From assembly GCA_001311565.1 (NCBI GenBank), contig BBBM01000003.1:47085-111084 (forward strand): a stretch of DNA of 64,000 bases, read 5' to 3'. This document shows, in pieces, positions 31,124-43,199 of this stretch; positions within the stretch are counted from its first letter, which is position 1, and each line of letters opens with the position of its first letter. Under the pieces are notes generated by a model, which saw nothing but the letters and a program-made list of their open reading frames with translations, ran no database searches and was not told the DNA's origin. Origin of the DNA: Desulfothermus okinawensis JCM 13304. Its GTDB lineage: Bacteria > Desulfobacterota > Desulfovibrionia > Desulfovibrionales > Desulfothermaceae. A program made the position numbers and the translations under genes.

Positions 31124-32587
31124 ATGAGTAAAATAACTCATAAAGGTAAGATTCTTGTGGTTGATGATGAGGAGAGTTTGAGGGAGATTTGCAGAGAGGC
31201 CCTGGTGGAACATGGGTATGATGTAATTGAGGCCAAAAATGGGAAGGAAGCAGCTCAACTCCTGAAAGATGATAAAGATATAGATATTGTACTTTCTGAT
31301 CTAAACATGCCAGAGATGGATGGAATGGCCCTTATTGAGCATATTAACAGATACAATCTGGACGTGGAACTGGTTGTTATGACTGGTTTTGGGACCATAG
31401 AGACTGCTGTGGAAGTCATGAAAAAGGGAGCATTAGACTATATCCCCAAGCCATTTTATTTAAATCATCTTCTGGTAAAGATAGATAGTGCCATGAAGAG
31501 GAGGGAGGAAAAGAAGCAACGTGAAAGACTCGATAAATTAGTTCAAATCCTGAAATTAAATAGAGATCTGAATGCCAAGCTGGATTTAAGTGCGCTTTTG
31601 AATGAATTTTTGTTCCATGTGGAAAGGACCTTTTCTCCTGAGGGTACTGTGATTTTTGTAAAAGGAAATGGAGAGTTACATCCTGACAGGGTGAGGGGAA
31701 GTTTTAAAAATGACCCTGTATTGTTAAAGAAGGTGAAAGAAATCATTGAGTATTTAGTCAGAAAAAGGAGATCGAGTCTTCTGTTTATTCCAGGAAAGAT
31801 AGAAGATGAAGATTTGAAAATAAGGGATAAGTTATTAGATACATCTAGACAAATTATGATATCTCCACTTATAAGTAAATCTGGAATAATTGGTTCAGTG
31901 TGTTTAACAAGGGGGCTTGATTCCCTTAATTTTAATTTTGATGACCTTCAACTCCTAACTGTGTTTTGTTCTCAGACTGCAGCAATCTTAGAAAACGCTA
32001 AACTTTACAATAGAGTTTGGGAGATGAACAGGGAGATAATAAGATCCCTGGCAAAGGCAGTGGAGGCTAAGGATTTGTATACTAAAGGTCATTCTGATCA
32101 AGTAGCATATTATGCAGTGAAGTTGGGAAGGCGACTTGGGTTAGACTCAAATGAACTTGATAAGTTGTACTGGTCTGGGATAGTCCATGATGTTGGCAAG
32201 ATAGGAATACCAGATAATATTTTAAATAAGCCGGGAAAGCTAACCGATGAAGAATTTGATATAATGAAGAGGCATCCAGTAATAGGAAAGGAGATACTGT
32301 CCCAGATTGAGAGCCTAAGAGACATAATGCCAATTATTTATCACCACCATGAGAGGATAGATGGAAGGGGCTATCCAGAGAGGATAAAGGGGGATGAAAT
32401 ACCATTTTTGGCGAAAATAATAAGTGTGGTTGATGCCTACGATGCCATGACTTCTGATAGGGCATACAGGATGGCCATGGAACCTATCAAAGCTGCCTCT
32501 ATATTAGAGTCTGGGGCAGGGATGCAGTGGGACCCTGAATTAGTTGATAATTGGCTTAAGGTATTAAAACAAGAAAAAAAAATATAA
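31124..32587 (+). CDS. Response regulator with GAF-like and HD-GYP domains (c-di-GMP phosphodiesterase)
   Basis: This intact 487-residue protein has three parts. A receiver domain occupies residues 1-125 ([13 protein letters not shown], phospho-acceptor Asp59 in [21 protein letters not shown]). A GAF-like middle part covers about 145-300. An HD-GYP domain covers about 305-480 with [24 protein letters not shown] and [16 protein letters not shown] enzymes hydrolyse cyclic di-GMP, and all signature residues are visible. Lying between the pilus and chemosensory blocks, it could set the second-messenger level read by the PilZ protein and the riboswitch. An AGTGAGA element precedes the ATG. Confidence 0.9.
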   Translation: MSKITHKGKILVVDDEESLREICREALVEHGYDVIEAKNGKEAAQLLKDDKDIDIVLSDLNMPEMDGMALIEHINRYNLDVELVVMTGFGTIETAVEVMKKGALDYIPKPFYLNHLLVKIDSAMKRREEKKQRERLDKLVQILKLNRDLNAKLDLSALLNEFLFHVERTFSPEGTVIFVKGNGELHPDRVRGSFKNDPVLLKKVKEIIEYLVRKRRSSLLFIPGKIEDEDLKIRDKLLDTSRQIMISPLISKSGIIGSVCLTRGLDSLNFNFDDLQLLTVFCSQTAAILENAKLYNRVWEMNREIIRSLAKAVEAKDLYTKGHSDQVAYYAVKLGRRLGLDSNELDKLYWSGIVHDVGKIGIPDNILNKPGKLTDEEFDIMKRHPVIGKEILSQIESLRDIMPIIYHHHERIDGRGYPERIKGDEIPFLAKIISVVDAYDAMTSDRAYRMAMEPIKAASILESGAGMQWDPELVDNWLKVLKQEKKI

Positions 32588-32606
32588 TAATAGGGAGATA
32601 GGATAT

Positions 32607-33656
32607 ATGGACAAGGTAAAGGTATTGGTTGTTGATGATTCAGCCTTTATGAGAAAGGCAATTAGTGGAATGCTGGAAAAAGATCCCATGATTGAAGTTG
32701 TTGGAACTGCTAGAAATGGTGAGGAGGCCCTGGAGAAGATTAAGACTCTAGATCCAGATGTTGTGACCCTGGATATTGAGATGCCAAAAATGGATGGACT
32801 TACGGCACTTAGGCATATTATGATGGAATTTCCAAGGCCAGTTATTATGGTTAGTTCTCTTACCCAAGAAGGTGCAGAAGCCACTTTTAAGGCGCTGGAG
32901 CTTGGAGCTGTTGACTATATACCAAAACAACTGTCAAAGGTTTCACTGGAGATAGTAAAGATAGAAAAGGAACTCCAGGATAAGGTCAAGAGCGTTGCAA
33001 AGAAAAAAAGGTAAGTTAAAGGTAAGACGTAGAAAAATTGTAGAAAAGGCAGTTGAGACCAGCCAGTTTAAGGGTAAGATGCAAAAAAGAGACCTTGTTG
33101 GAATAGGTGTCTCAACAGGAGGTCCAATGGCCGTTCAGCAAGTTTTAACCAAATTGCCAGCTGAGTTTCCTGCCCCTATTTTGATTGCCCAACATATGCC
33201 TGAAGCATTTACTGGTCCATTTGCAAAGAGGCTTGATGAGATGTGCAAGATTTCTGTTAAAGAGGCAGAAAATGGTGAAGTTGTAAAATCTGGGGTTGCT
33301 TATATTGCAAGGGGAGGACACCATCTTAGAATGGTTCAGAAGGTAAGCAGAATCGAGTTGGAGGTAAGCACTGAGCCAAAGGATGCGCTGTACAAGCCAT
33401 CGGTAAATGAGCTAATGTATTCAATAGCTTTAGGTGTTGGGAAACGGGGACTTGGTGTAATTTTAACAGGAATGGGGAATGATGGCCTAAAGGGTATAGA
33501 GGCACTTAAAGATAGGGGTGGTAGGCACTTGCTCAGAGTGAAAAGACGTGTGTTGTATACGGTATGCCTAGGGCAATAGTTGAGGCCAACCTTGCAGATG
33601 AGGTGGTAGATATATCAGATATGGCAGAGGCAATAATTAGAAATCTATATGTATAA
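32607..33656 (+). CDS. cheB: Chemotaxis protein-glutamate methylesterase CheB
   Basis: CheB demethylates or deamidates chemoreceptors. The receiver domain has [12 protein letters not shown] and phospho-acceptor Asp56 in [11 protein letters not shown]. The catalytic domain has [15 protein letters not shown] (Ser), [14 protein letters not shown] (His) and [12 protein letters not shown] (Asp). Breaks lie near 33003 (seven A) and near 33525, where a missing base changes the end; the corrected frame reads [17 protein letters not shown] and stops at 33656. The corrected length is about 349 residues. Confidence 0.92.
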
Positions 33657-33672
33657 AATTTAAGAAGCAACT

Positions 33673-35599
33673 ATGATGGAAAATTGTAGGACTTATATTG
33701 AAAGATTGATCTCAGATGACCCATCTGAGGTCAGGGAAATGTGTTTTAGGATTGGAGAGGATGGCTGTATAGAGGGGATACCTCATCTTGTAGAGCTACT
33801 AAAGCATGAAGATATAGGTGTTCAGGAGGCCGCAGAATTATCCCTCAGGAAATTGGGAGGAGAGAGGGCGGTGGAGTCCCTGATTCCTCTTTTGTGGGAG
33901 GAAAGACCTTGTATTAGAAATGTGGTAATAGATATACTAAGAGACATAGGTCCCAGGGGGTAGATCTCTTGTTAGATCTTCTATATGAAGAAGATCCTGA
34001 TATTAGAATATTTGTAGTGGATATTTTGGGACACACAGGTAATGTGATGGTGGCTCGTGCACTTTGTGAGATACTTCTAAATGATCCTGATCCCAATGTA
34101 AAGGCACAGGCCGCTATAAGTTTGGGAATGCTTGGATTTCTTGAATCTGTTCCCTGTCTGGAGAAGGCATTAGAAGATGAAGAATGGGTGAAATTTTCAG
34201 CAATAGATGCCCTGAAAAAGATAGGTAGTGAGTCATCTGCAGAAATACTTATAAACTATCTGGGGAAGGGTTCTGATTTAATAGATTCTGCATAATAGAT
34301 GCCCTGGCTCAGATGGGAAAAGTGAGAATAGTGCCTATTTTAATAAATAAATTGGATACAGAAAACGTCCCTTTGAGAAATAAAGTAATTCAAGCCTTGG
34401 TTAATTTATTGGGGGAGAGGACGCTGGAAATTCTAGATAGAGGTCAGAGGGACAAGTTTAAGCATTATTTTTTTTGAAGCCCTCTCAGATGAGGACAGGG
34501 ATGTTCAACTGGCTGCTTTAAGGGGGCTGTCATATGTAAAGGGGGAAGATGCAGCAAATGCCATTTTTGAATATGCGCTTACTCTGGACCCAGAAAATGA
34601 TGAAGAATTACTAGAAGAAGTTGAAAATATTTTAAAAGAAATTGGAGTTTCAGATGGATTAATTGAAGGAGCCCGTTCTAAAGATGAATATAGGGCCAGG
34701 CTTGCCATAAAAATATTGTGTCAAATGGAAGATGATAGGGCATATGAAGAACTTACAAAAATTTTTTTGGGAGCAAGATAGGGATTTTCAGAGGGAAATT
34801 GCTCTTGAGCTGAGCCAAAAGAACCATCCGCTATTAAAAGATTTTTTCTTAAAGGTGCTTAAAGAACACAAAGATGGCAAGGTCATAAAATGTGGTTTGA
34901 GATTCCTTGGGGAGAAAATGAAGTGTGAAGATGCAGAATCAGAAATAATTAAATTCTTAGACCATCCTTACGACGATGTTAAGGAAGTAGCCCTGCAAGC
35001 CGCCATTTCCATTGGCACAGAGTCTGTTAAGCAAGAATTTATGCGAATGAAAAAAGATGAAGATCCTATTAAGAGATTTATGGCAATATATGGATTTGGG
35101 AGTTTGGGGGATAAGCGATTTTTGGCAGATATAAAAGAGGCCTTTTGTGATGAGGTGGAGGATGTTAGAAAAGTAGCTGTGGAGGCCTATGCCCAATGTG
35201 CTGATTCAGATGAGGAGGTTTTAGAAGTATTATCTCCAATGTTAGAAGATGGTAGCAGAGATGTTAGATTGGCTGTTCTAGATGTATTGTCTCATGTTAA
35301 ATTAAGGGATAAAGTAAGGGATTTGATTATTCCTCTGCTTAAAGATAAAGATGATTGGGTTCGTATTAGGGCAGTTGAGATACTTGGAAATATAAAGGAA
35401 GGTGTAGAACCAAGTATATTACGGCCTTTACTTAATAGTAAAAATAATTTGCTTAGAATAAAGACTTTAGAGGCCCTTGATAACATTGGTGGTGAACAGG
35501 TCACAAGGATATTTATTGACCTCTTAAAAACGGAACGGGATCCAGAAGTACAAAATACAATTGAAAGGATGCTTTCTAAAAAAAATGAGGATACGTTAA
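33673..35599 (+). CDS. HEAT-repeat protein of the chemosensory operon
   Basis: This is a long solenoid of HEAT repeats (for example EDIGVQEAAELSLRKLGGER, DDWVRIRAVEILGNIKEG, DPNVKAQAAISLGMLGFLES). About fifteen repeats span some 640 residues. HEAT solenoids are protein-binding scaffolds. Breaks occur near 33960, 34290, 34465 and 34760. As written the frame runs on into CheR through an eight-A run at about 35578; with seven A it would stop at TAA 35597, three bases before the CheR ATG. I prefer two genes. HEAT proteins are regular partners of this type of chemosensory cluster. Confidence 0.75.
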
Positions 35600-35601
35600 G
35601 T

Positions 35602-36491
35602 ATGGTATTTTTGACTAAAACTACAACTCTTCGTAAAGATTATAAAATCAGTGATGAAGAGTTTAAACTTTTAAGAGATTTTATCTATAATCAGACAGGA
35701 ATTTATATTGCAGACAATAGAAAATATTTATTGGAGACGCGACTGAGAAATAGGCTCAAGGAATTGGGTCTTAGTTCTTTTTCAGAATATTACTATTTTT
35801 TAAAATATGATCCTTCCAGAAGAAAAGAGCTTGAAAAACTTTATTCAGTTGTAACCACAAATGAAACTTCTTTTTTTTAGAAATGAGCCCCAATTAAAAG
35901 TTTTTCAAAATATAATTTTGCCAGAGGTAATTAATCGAAAGAAAACAGTTAAAAAAACTCAGAATATGGTCTGCTGGATGTTCAACAGGTGAAGAACCCT
36001 ATACAATAGCCATAATCCTTCACGAGGTCTTGAAAGGAGAAATAAAAAAAATTGGGATATAAAGATAACTGCAAACGATATCTCGGCAGATGTGATTAGA
36101 GCGGCGAAGAGGGGAATATATGGAGAATATTCACTGCGTACAACCCCTGGATTCATAAAGGCAAGATATTTTGATGTTATTTCTGAGGGTAGATATAAGA
36201 TAAAAAGAGAAGTCCAACAACTAGTGGAGTTTAAACAGATAAATCTAGTAGATGGACTTCAAATAAGACAAATTGATAAATCCCAGGTTGTTTTTTTGTA
36301 GGAACGTTATTATTTATTTTGATGATGTCGCCAAAAAAAAAGTAATAAATTTTATTTACGATAATTTAGAACCTGGTGGTTATTTGTTTTTGGGGCATTC
36401 TGAGACCTTACACAATCTGTCAAGGGCCTTTGTGCCTAAATATTATCCTGGTTCAATTGTTTACAAGAAGGGGGAGGTTCGTGGAGGATAG
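35602..36491 (+). CDS. cheR: Chemotaxis protein methyltransferase CheR
   Basis: CheR methylates receptor glutamates with SAM. The N-domain reads [20 protein letters not shown] and [20 protein letters not shown], then [10 protein letters not shown]. The catalytic domain has [50 protein letters not shown] and [10 protein letters not shown]. Breaks lie near 35875, 35950, 36048, 36295 and 36335. In the given sequence the frame is joined to the HEAT gene upstream. It overlaps the PilZ gene by 11 bases. Confidence 0.9.
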
Positions 36492-36877
36492 TAAAGATAG
36501 GAGAAAGTATCAGAGGTTGAATAAAGAACTCAGAGTAGAGTTGAAGAGATTTATATTCCCAGTAAAGAGTCAGAAGGTTATTAAGACCAAGTGCTTGAAC
36601 ATAAGTCCTGGCGGAATCCTTTTGGATGTAGGAGAGAAGTTTAACATAGGTGAAAAAATACAACTTACTTTATATGTACCAGGGCTAAACAGATATCATC
36701 CAAGTTTTTTTTAAGGTTTTTGAGAGTTCACTTAATCAATCACTGGTGGCGGTAGCTGAAGTAGTTAGAGTGGAACTTAGGGGTGGAAGCTATAAGGTGG
36801 GGGTAAAATTTTTAAATATATATGAGGATGACTGGAAGGCCTTATACAACCTTCTGTCTAGGGAAATTAAGAGTTAA
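36481..36877 (+). CDS. PilZ-domain protein
   Basis: PilZ domains bind cyclic di-GMP. The arginine-rich motif is DRRKYQRLNKEL near the N-terminus and the second motif is NISPGGILLDVG, fitting RxxxR and [DN]xSxxG. The start is a GTG at 36481 inside the cheR end. A break near 36712 (run of eight T) shifts the last third, which continues VFESSLNQSLVAVAEVVRVE and ends LLSREIKS. About 131 residues form a single-domain PilZ effector. The next gene starts immediately after its stop. Confidence 0.78.
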
Positions 36878-37667
36878 ATGGCCATATCTCACACAAATAT
36901 TTTGGCAATAGCAAATCAAAAGGGTGGGGTGGGTAAGACTACCACAGCACTTAGTCTTGGAGCCGCTTTTGTTTTATTAGGAAAAAAAAACACTTGTAGT
37001 GGATTTAGATCCCCATGCATCGGCAACAATCCATCTTGCCTATTATCCCGAGACCATTACAATAAGCGTTTTGGATATGTTTTTACGAGAAGAAATTGAT
37101 CTGGATTTTTTTATATTCATTGATAAAGAAGGACAAGAGACATTTTTTTTGATTTTATCCCAGGTTCCATAAAGCTTTCAATGGTGGAGTCCGAATTAAG
37201 AGAAAGACCGGGAAAAGGGCTTATTTTAAAAAAAATAGCTAGAAAACTAACGGGTCAATATGAATACATAATTTTAGATTGTCCCCCAAATTTTGGGATA
37301 ATCCTTGTTAACGCACTGGTGGCGTCAACACTCACAGTTATACCTATTCAGGCGGAATTTTTGGCACTTCATGGGTTGAAACTTACTTTTGATACTATAA
37401 GGATGTTGAATAAAGTTTTGTCTAAATCTATTTACTATAAAGCCCTTGCAACTATGTTTGATCAAAGGGTTGGTGCATGCAAAAGGGTGGTTGATGTCCT
37501 TAAGGAGAACTTAAAAGACAGATTTTTTTGAAACCATTATCTCAATTGATACAAAGTTTAGAGAGGCCAGTGCCAGAGGTGAGATTATATATAATCTTTA
37601 TCCAAACAGTAGGGGTGCAAAACAGTACATGCAGCTTGCAAAGGAAATAGAAAGTATAAGGGTATAA
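36878..37667 (+). CDS. ParA/Soj-family ATPase of the chemosensory operon
   Basis: The deviant Walker A is [20 protein letters not shown]. After a correction comes [15 protein letters not shown], then [20 protein letters not shown] and [20 protein letters not shown]. Breaks lie near 36985, 37110, 37145 and 37530. No parB is adjacent and the setting is chemosensory, so this is more likely a ParC-type protein that positions chemosensory arrays than the chromosome partition protein. The corrected length is about 262 residues. Confidence 0.8.
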
Positions 37668-37672
37668 TAATC

Positions 37673-38303
37673 ATGGGTAGAAAGACTCCAGAACAATATC
37701 TTAAAGAGCATGTAATATTGCCAGAAGAGGCAGATGAAAAGGGAAGTTATAGCTCCTATGAGTTAGAGTTTATAAAAAAATACCTTGGTGAGGAGACACC
37801 TCCAGTAATAGATGTACACGGTCAAAAGATATCAGAGCCATCTGCTATATAGAAGATGATATCAGATCTTTTGAAGAGGTTCAACTAGTTGGTTTTGAGA
37901 TAGGAGATAGAGAAATTGCATTTCCAATACACTATGTCCAGGAAGTTATAAAAATGGTCAACTATACTAAGTTGCCATCATCTCCACCTAACGTTGTTGG
38001 TGTTATTAATTTGAGAAATAACATTGTGCCTCTCCTTGATGTTTATCCACTGATCTGTGACAGGACAAAAAAATATAGAAGACTATAGATTTATAGTGAT
38101 TTGTAATTTTAAAGAGTTTAAAATTGGTGTATTAGTTGAAAGGATAACTACCATGCACAAAGTTCCACAACAGGACCTGGAATGGAATATAGATAGCCGG
38201 ATTGGTGCTAGTGGCGTTACAATGGGACTCATTAAAAAAAGATGAAAGATTGATAGGTATTATGGATATAAATAAGTTAGTTGAAATTGTAATGGGTAGT
38301 TGA
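37673..38303 (+). CDS. cheW: CheW-like coupling protein with N-terminal extension
   Basis: After an N-terminal extension of about 60 residues (MGRKTPEQYLKEHVILPEEA) the CheW domain begins: VQLVGFEIGDREIAFPIHYV, VIKMVNYTKLPSSPPNVVGV, INLRNNIVPLLDV. The end is IGIMDINKLVEIVMGS after corrections near 37845, 38065 and 38240. CheW links receptors to CheA. The extension is unusual and may fit the array to a special location. No chemoreceptor gene lies in the window. Confidence 0.85.
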
Positions 38304-38401
38304 CGAAGTTTATGTTTGTATGGCACTTGAAAAAAAAGAGAAATTTTTTTTAATTGTTATCCCATATAGTAAAAAAAATAAATTGGCAAAGAAGGAATGC
38401 T

Positions 38402-38787
38402 ATGTCTGAAAAAAAAGCAATTTTAATTGTTGACGATTCAAAAACTGTGAGGAATTTGGTTTCATTTGTGATAAAAAAAGGCAGGGTTTAAGGTTGTTGT
38501 TGCAGAAGATGGGCTAGATGGCCTGGAAAAACTATACTCTAACCCCGATATTGTGCTGGTGGTGAGTGACGTAAATATGCCCAGGATGGATGGCCTTACT
38601 TTTATAAAAAAATATCAGAGAGCAAGAGGCCTTTCGAGATTTACCCATTATAATCCTAAGCACAGAAGGTGAAGACAAGGATATACAAGCAGGCCTAGAG
38701 GTAGGAGCTGATATTTATATGGTGAAACCAGCACAACCTCATAAGTTGCTTAAAAATATAAATATGTTACTTGGAAAAAAGAAATAA
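38402..38787 (+). CDS. cheY: CheY-like response regulator
   Basis: This is a single receiver domain: MSEKKAILIVDDSKTVRNLV, GLDGLEKLYSNPDIVLVVSD with DVNMPRMDGLTF holding the phospho-acceptor Asp, then PIIILSTEGEDKDIQAGLEV and IYMVKPAQP. Breaks lie near 38475 and 38610, both A runs. It sits between cheW and cheA and is the likely output regulator of this CheA. About 127 residues. Confidence 0.87.
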
Positions 38788-38804
38788 AAAAAAGGATATG
38801 GGCC

Positions 38805-41433
38805 ATGATGATGGATCAGGAAGTCTTGATAGATTTTATAGCTGAAGCAAGGGAACATCTAGAAACCATAGAACCCAATTTATTGGAACTGGAGAAAAAT
38901 CCAGATGATCTTAGTCTGATAGATGAGATTTTTAGGCCAATGCACTCTTTAAAAGGTGCTTCTGGGTTTCTCAATTTAAACAAGATGAATAAATTGGCAC
39001 ATAAGGCAGAGAATATATTAGATGAGATGAGAAAGGGGAATTTAAAAAAATACCCCTGAAATTATGGATGTAATTTTAGCTGCTACAGATGCCCTGAGAC
39101 AGATGCTGGACAATCTAGAGGAAACTGGAGAAGAGGGAGATGTTGAAACTGAATCAATTATTGAGACAATAGAAAGCCTGTTAAAAGGGGAAATTCCCAC
39201 ATCCTCAGTTGAGGAGTCAGGATCTAGTAAAGGAGATAGTGAAGATAAAGGTTATTTACTTACAATTAATAGTCCTGAACACTTAAACGACTTTTTGGAG
39301 GAAGTTGAGGATAACATAGAGAATTTGAATAAGCTTTTGGTAGATATAGAAAAAGAGCCAGAAAGAAGTGAAGAAATTATTCAAGACATCTTTAGATACT
39401 TTCACAATTTAAAGGGCAATAGTGGGCTTATAGGATACAAGGAATTTTATGATCTGACCCATAAGGCTGAAAGCTTACTCAATTATTTTAGGCAGAATAA
39501 AGAGAAGATTCCCAGTGATATTTTAGATCTTCTTTTAAAGACCCTGGATCTCTTAGAGGAGATGGTGGATGCAATAGATCAGGAAAGTGGATTGGTAACC
39601 CCTCCTGATCTAAAAGGACTTCCCCAGGAACTGGAAAAGGTTATATCAAGATTAACAGGTTCTAAAGAGTCTGAAGAATCTGCTGCAGATAAAGGATTAG
39701 ATGAGGGAGCAGAAGAAGCATTGGAAGAAGGTATGCATGTGGATGACGAGGATCTATCTATTTTTCTTGAGACTGTTAGACAACAGTTTGAAAATATAAA
39801 ACTTGCCCTAGGTACCTTGGAGAAAGAACCAGATAATAAAGAGTACATTGATGGACTATATAGGGCCTTTATTTCCCTTAAAAATGCCTGTGAATACATG
39901 GAACTTGACGAATGTGCCAAATATGCTGATCAGACTGCTGTTTTAGTTGATCAGGGGAGGAATATGGAGGGAGGCTTTGATACCCTGCTCTCCATATTGT
40001 CCCAAGAGTCTGAGATACTGGAAGAGATGATAAATAAAGAGATAGAGAAACTCACAAAATCGCAGGTAGAAAAGATCTCAGAGAAACAGGATGAAGACGT
40101 TGGGTCACAACAAGAGATAAAAGAACAACCTGAGGTCAAAAAAAGAAGAGACTAAAGAATCTAAAACTCAGCTCACCGACAATAAGAAAGGAGAACAAGA
40201 TAAAAATAAACCACAAAAGTCTCAAAAAAATTAAGAGCTCTGCAACTATAAGGGTAGACCATGAGAAATTAGATCATCTTATGAATTTAATAGGAGAGCT
40301 CATTATCAATAGAAATAGATTTGTAATGCTCACAAAACAACTGGAAGAGAGCCAAAATCTATCTGATATGATTCAATATTTTTATGAAACAACTGATGCC
40401 CTTGGGAGGATTTCTGACGATCTGCAAGATACCATTATGCAGGTGAGGATGGTGCCAATTCGAACTGTATTCTCCAGATTTCCAAGATTGGTTAGGGATT
40501 TAAGCAGGAAAAGTGGTAAAAAGATTGACCTTATCATTGAAGGTGAGGATACAGAGCTGGACAAGAGCCTTGTTGAGTTAATTGGTGATCCAATCCTACA
40601 TCTTATTAGAAATGCAGTGGATCATGGTCAGGAAAGCCCTGAAGAGAGAGTGGCTGCAGGGAAACCAGAAGTTGGAAAAGTGTGGCTTCGCGCATTTCAT
40701 GAGGGAAATTCTGTTATGATTGAAGTGGAAGACGATGGTAAGGGTATAGATCCTGAAAAAATAAAGAGCAAGGCCATAGAAAAGGGAATAATAACCCCGG
40801 AAGATGCCGAAAAAAATGGATGATCGAGAAGCAATTGAACTTATCTTTGCCCCTGGTTTCTCCACCGCTGAAAAGGTGACAGATGTCTCTGGTCGTGGGG
40901 TGGGCATGGATGTTGTGAAAAATAACATCAAAAGTCTAAATGGAAATGTTTTTGTACACAGTGAAGTTGGTAAGGGAACAAAATTTACCTTATCTCTCCC
41001 CCTTACCCTTGCTATTATTGAGGCCCTTTTAGTGGATGTTGGGAAACAGACATATGCAATACCCTTAGATGCAGTGTCTGAAACCACAAAGATCAGCTCA
41101 GATAAGGTTTATGAGGTAAACAGGAGGAAGACAACCACCTTAAGGGGTGAGGTGGTAGGTCTGGTTGAGCTTGGAGATATATTGGGTGTGAAAAATGGAA
41201 GCGGAGGAGATAGAGAAATACTTCCTCTGGTAATAATTTCAGTTAATGAGAGAAAGCTTGGCGTGATTGTTGACAGGCTACTCCACAGACAGGAGATAGT
41301 AATCAAATCAATGGGTGATTACCTGGGTGATATTCACGGATTTGCAGGGGCAACCATTCTTGGGGATGGTAGGGTGATTTTGATCCTTGATCCAAATGAG
41401 ATTATGAGTATTGCAACAGCCACTAAAAGGTAA
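38805..41433 (+). CDS. cheA: Chemotaxis histidine kinase CheA with three HPt-like domains
   Basis: HPt1 carries IFRPMHSLKGASGFL with the phospho-accepting His. A second domain has IFRYFHNLKGNSGLI. A third has LYRAFISLKNACEYM, where the His is replaced by Ile. A linker follows, then the dimerisation helices (MNLIGELIINRNRFVM), the HATPase core (HLIRNAVDHG, VEDDGKGIDPE, GRGVGMDVVK, GKGTKFTLSLPL) and a CheW-like regulatory domain. Breaks lie near 39050, 40140, 40228 and 40810. The corrected size is about 870 residues. Confidence 0.9.
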
Positions 41434-41443
41434 CAGATTAATG

Positions 41444-41612
41444 TGCCTATTTCTTTAGCTCCGATTATTGATTGTTATGGAGTAAGTGAATAGTGATTAG
41501 TTTTTAGTTATTAGTGAAAGGGTGAAGGATGAAGGTAGAAGGGTGAAGAAGACCTCGAACTTTGAACGTTGAACTTTGAACCTTAGGCACCCACAGACAC
41601 AGCTAGATTAAT
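41444..41612 (+). repeat. Dispersed intergenic repeat, copy 2
   Basis: This starts with the block GCCTATTTCTTTAGCTCCG (23 identical bases shared with copy 1). It continues with AAGTGAATAGTGATTAG, a GGGTGAAGGATGAAGG block, a CTTTGAACGTTGAACTTTG block, and CCACAGACACAG, which is shared with copy 3. It fills the gap between the convergent cheA and thyX genes and slightly overlaps the thyX end. Confidence 0.75.
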
Positions 41613-42231
41613 ATGTAATATCGTCAAAAATTACAGGGACCCTTTTTTTTCAAGTCTTCTAAAAGGGGTATCATTATTTCTCTTATCTGTGGATGTGCCC
41701 TTTTTGAGCATCTAAGCTTAAGTACATGACGCCATTCTCTGAAATTTGCACTCATCACAATTTCTGCCTTGAGGCTATTGGGAAGTACAGAACGGGCTTC
41801 TTCAGGCCGTGCTCCACATCTGAGTAAATCCATGTATGCTTTTTCAGCCTGCTCCATGCATTTAGCCATACATTATATTCTTGAGATCCCTCTTTAAAAA
41901 AAACATGGCTTTATTACTGTGATCTCAGATCCAAAGCGATCCATGGAATAATTGGCATACCTAGTGCTTTCCTGGGAATAAGCTGCCAGCCTGTGTCTCA
42001 CTAGCTCATGGGTTACTCCACGATCACATATAACTTCACAGTTAAAAAGCTGTGCTCAATTACGCTTTCATGACCTGATCTAATTATTCTTCTAATAAAT
42101 TCCTTGGCAGAATCGTGGGAGATTTTATGTTCAGATTTATAACAGGTCCTTCCAGCAGTTTCTATTACCTTTAAGATATCCTCTGGCTCTGGGAGATATA
42201 GTATTTCGTATGAGGGCTCTATTACTTTCAT
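41608..42231 (-). CDS. thyX: Flavin-dependent thymidylate synthase ThyX
   Basis: ThyX makes dTMP with FAD and NADPH, replacing ThyA. It starts MKVIEPSYEILYLPEPEDIL and has CYKSEHKISHDSAKEFI and GHESVIEHSFLTV. After a break near 42025 comes RHRLAAYSQESTRYANY, the ThyX motif, then ANFREWRHVLKLRCSKRAHP. With one base removed from the eight-base run at about 41645, it ends DLKKRVPVIFDDITY, the typical C-terminus. Breaks also lie near 41895. It is just behind ruvB on the same strand. Confidence 0.88.
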
Positions 42232-42235
42232 GACG

Positions 42236-43199
42236 CTACTCCAAAATTTGTATTTTTAAATGGTTATAGGCAGACCTTGTTGCAACCCTGCCCCTGGGTG
42301 TCCTTTTTATAAATCCAAGTTGAATTAAATATGGTTCGTAAATTTCTTCCAGTGTCCTGACCTCTTCACAGCATGCAGTGGCAATGGTCTTGATTCCAAC
42401 AGGACCTCCTCCAAATTTATTGATTAAGACCCTGAGTATTCTCCTGTCCATGGAATCCAGCCCAAGGGGATCAATATCAAGCCTGTTAAGTGCCCTTTTT
42501 GCCACCTCTTCTGTTATTTTTTCATCTCCCTCAACCATGGCAAAGTCAATTACCCGTCTAAGGAGTCTGTTGGCTATCCTCGGGGTTCCCCTGGACCTCC
42601 TGCCAATTTCCAGTGCCCCATGCCTTGAAATTTCTATTCCCAGGACCCTGGCTGACCTTAAAATTATATTTGCAAGCTCATCTGGTGAATAAAAGTTTAG
42701 TCTGAAAATTACTCCAAACCTGTCCCTTAATGGGGAGCTTAAAAGTCCAATCCTGGTGGTTGCGCCAATTAAAGTGAATGGTTCTAAATCAATTTTCACG
42801 GTCCTTGCCCCTGGTCCTTGCCCTATGACAAGATCCAGTTTAAAGTCTTCCATTGCAGGATATAAAATTTCCTCAACTGCTGGGTGGAGTCTATGTATTT
42901 CATCTATGAACAATATGTCATTTGTGTTTAAATTTGTCAAAATAGCAGCAAGGTCTGCCCCCCTTTCTATAACAGGGCCAGAAGAGGTCATGAGATTTAC
43001 TCCAAGTTCACTGGCAATAATCTTTGCTAGGGTGGTTTTTCCAAGGCCAGGATTTCCGTAAAGTAGTATGTGGTCTATGGCCTGGTTTCTCTCTTTTGCT
43101 GCTTTTATAAATACTTTCAAGTTCCTTTTCAGCTCTTCCTGTCCAATAAATTCATCTAAATTTTGTGGTCTAATGGATTCATCTTTTATTTTTTTTCAT
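42236..43199 (-). CDS. ruvB: Holliday junction branch-migration ATPase RuvB
   Basis: RuvB is the hexameric motor of branch migration. From the ATG at 43199 it reads [20 protein letters not shown] after one A is removed from the run at the start. It has [15 protein letters not shown] (Walker A; usual GPPGLGKTT), [10 protein letters not shown] (Walker B), [38 protein letters not shown] and the C-terminal wing [20 protein letters not shown]. About 321 residues. It overlaps the ruvA end, giving the order ruvC-ruvA-ruvB. Confidence 0.93.
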
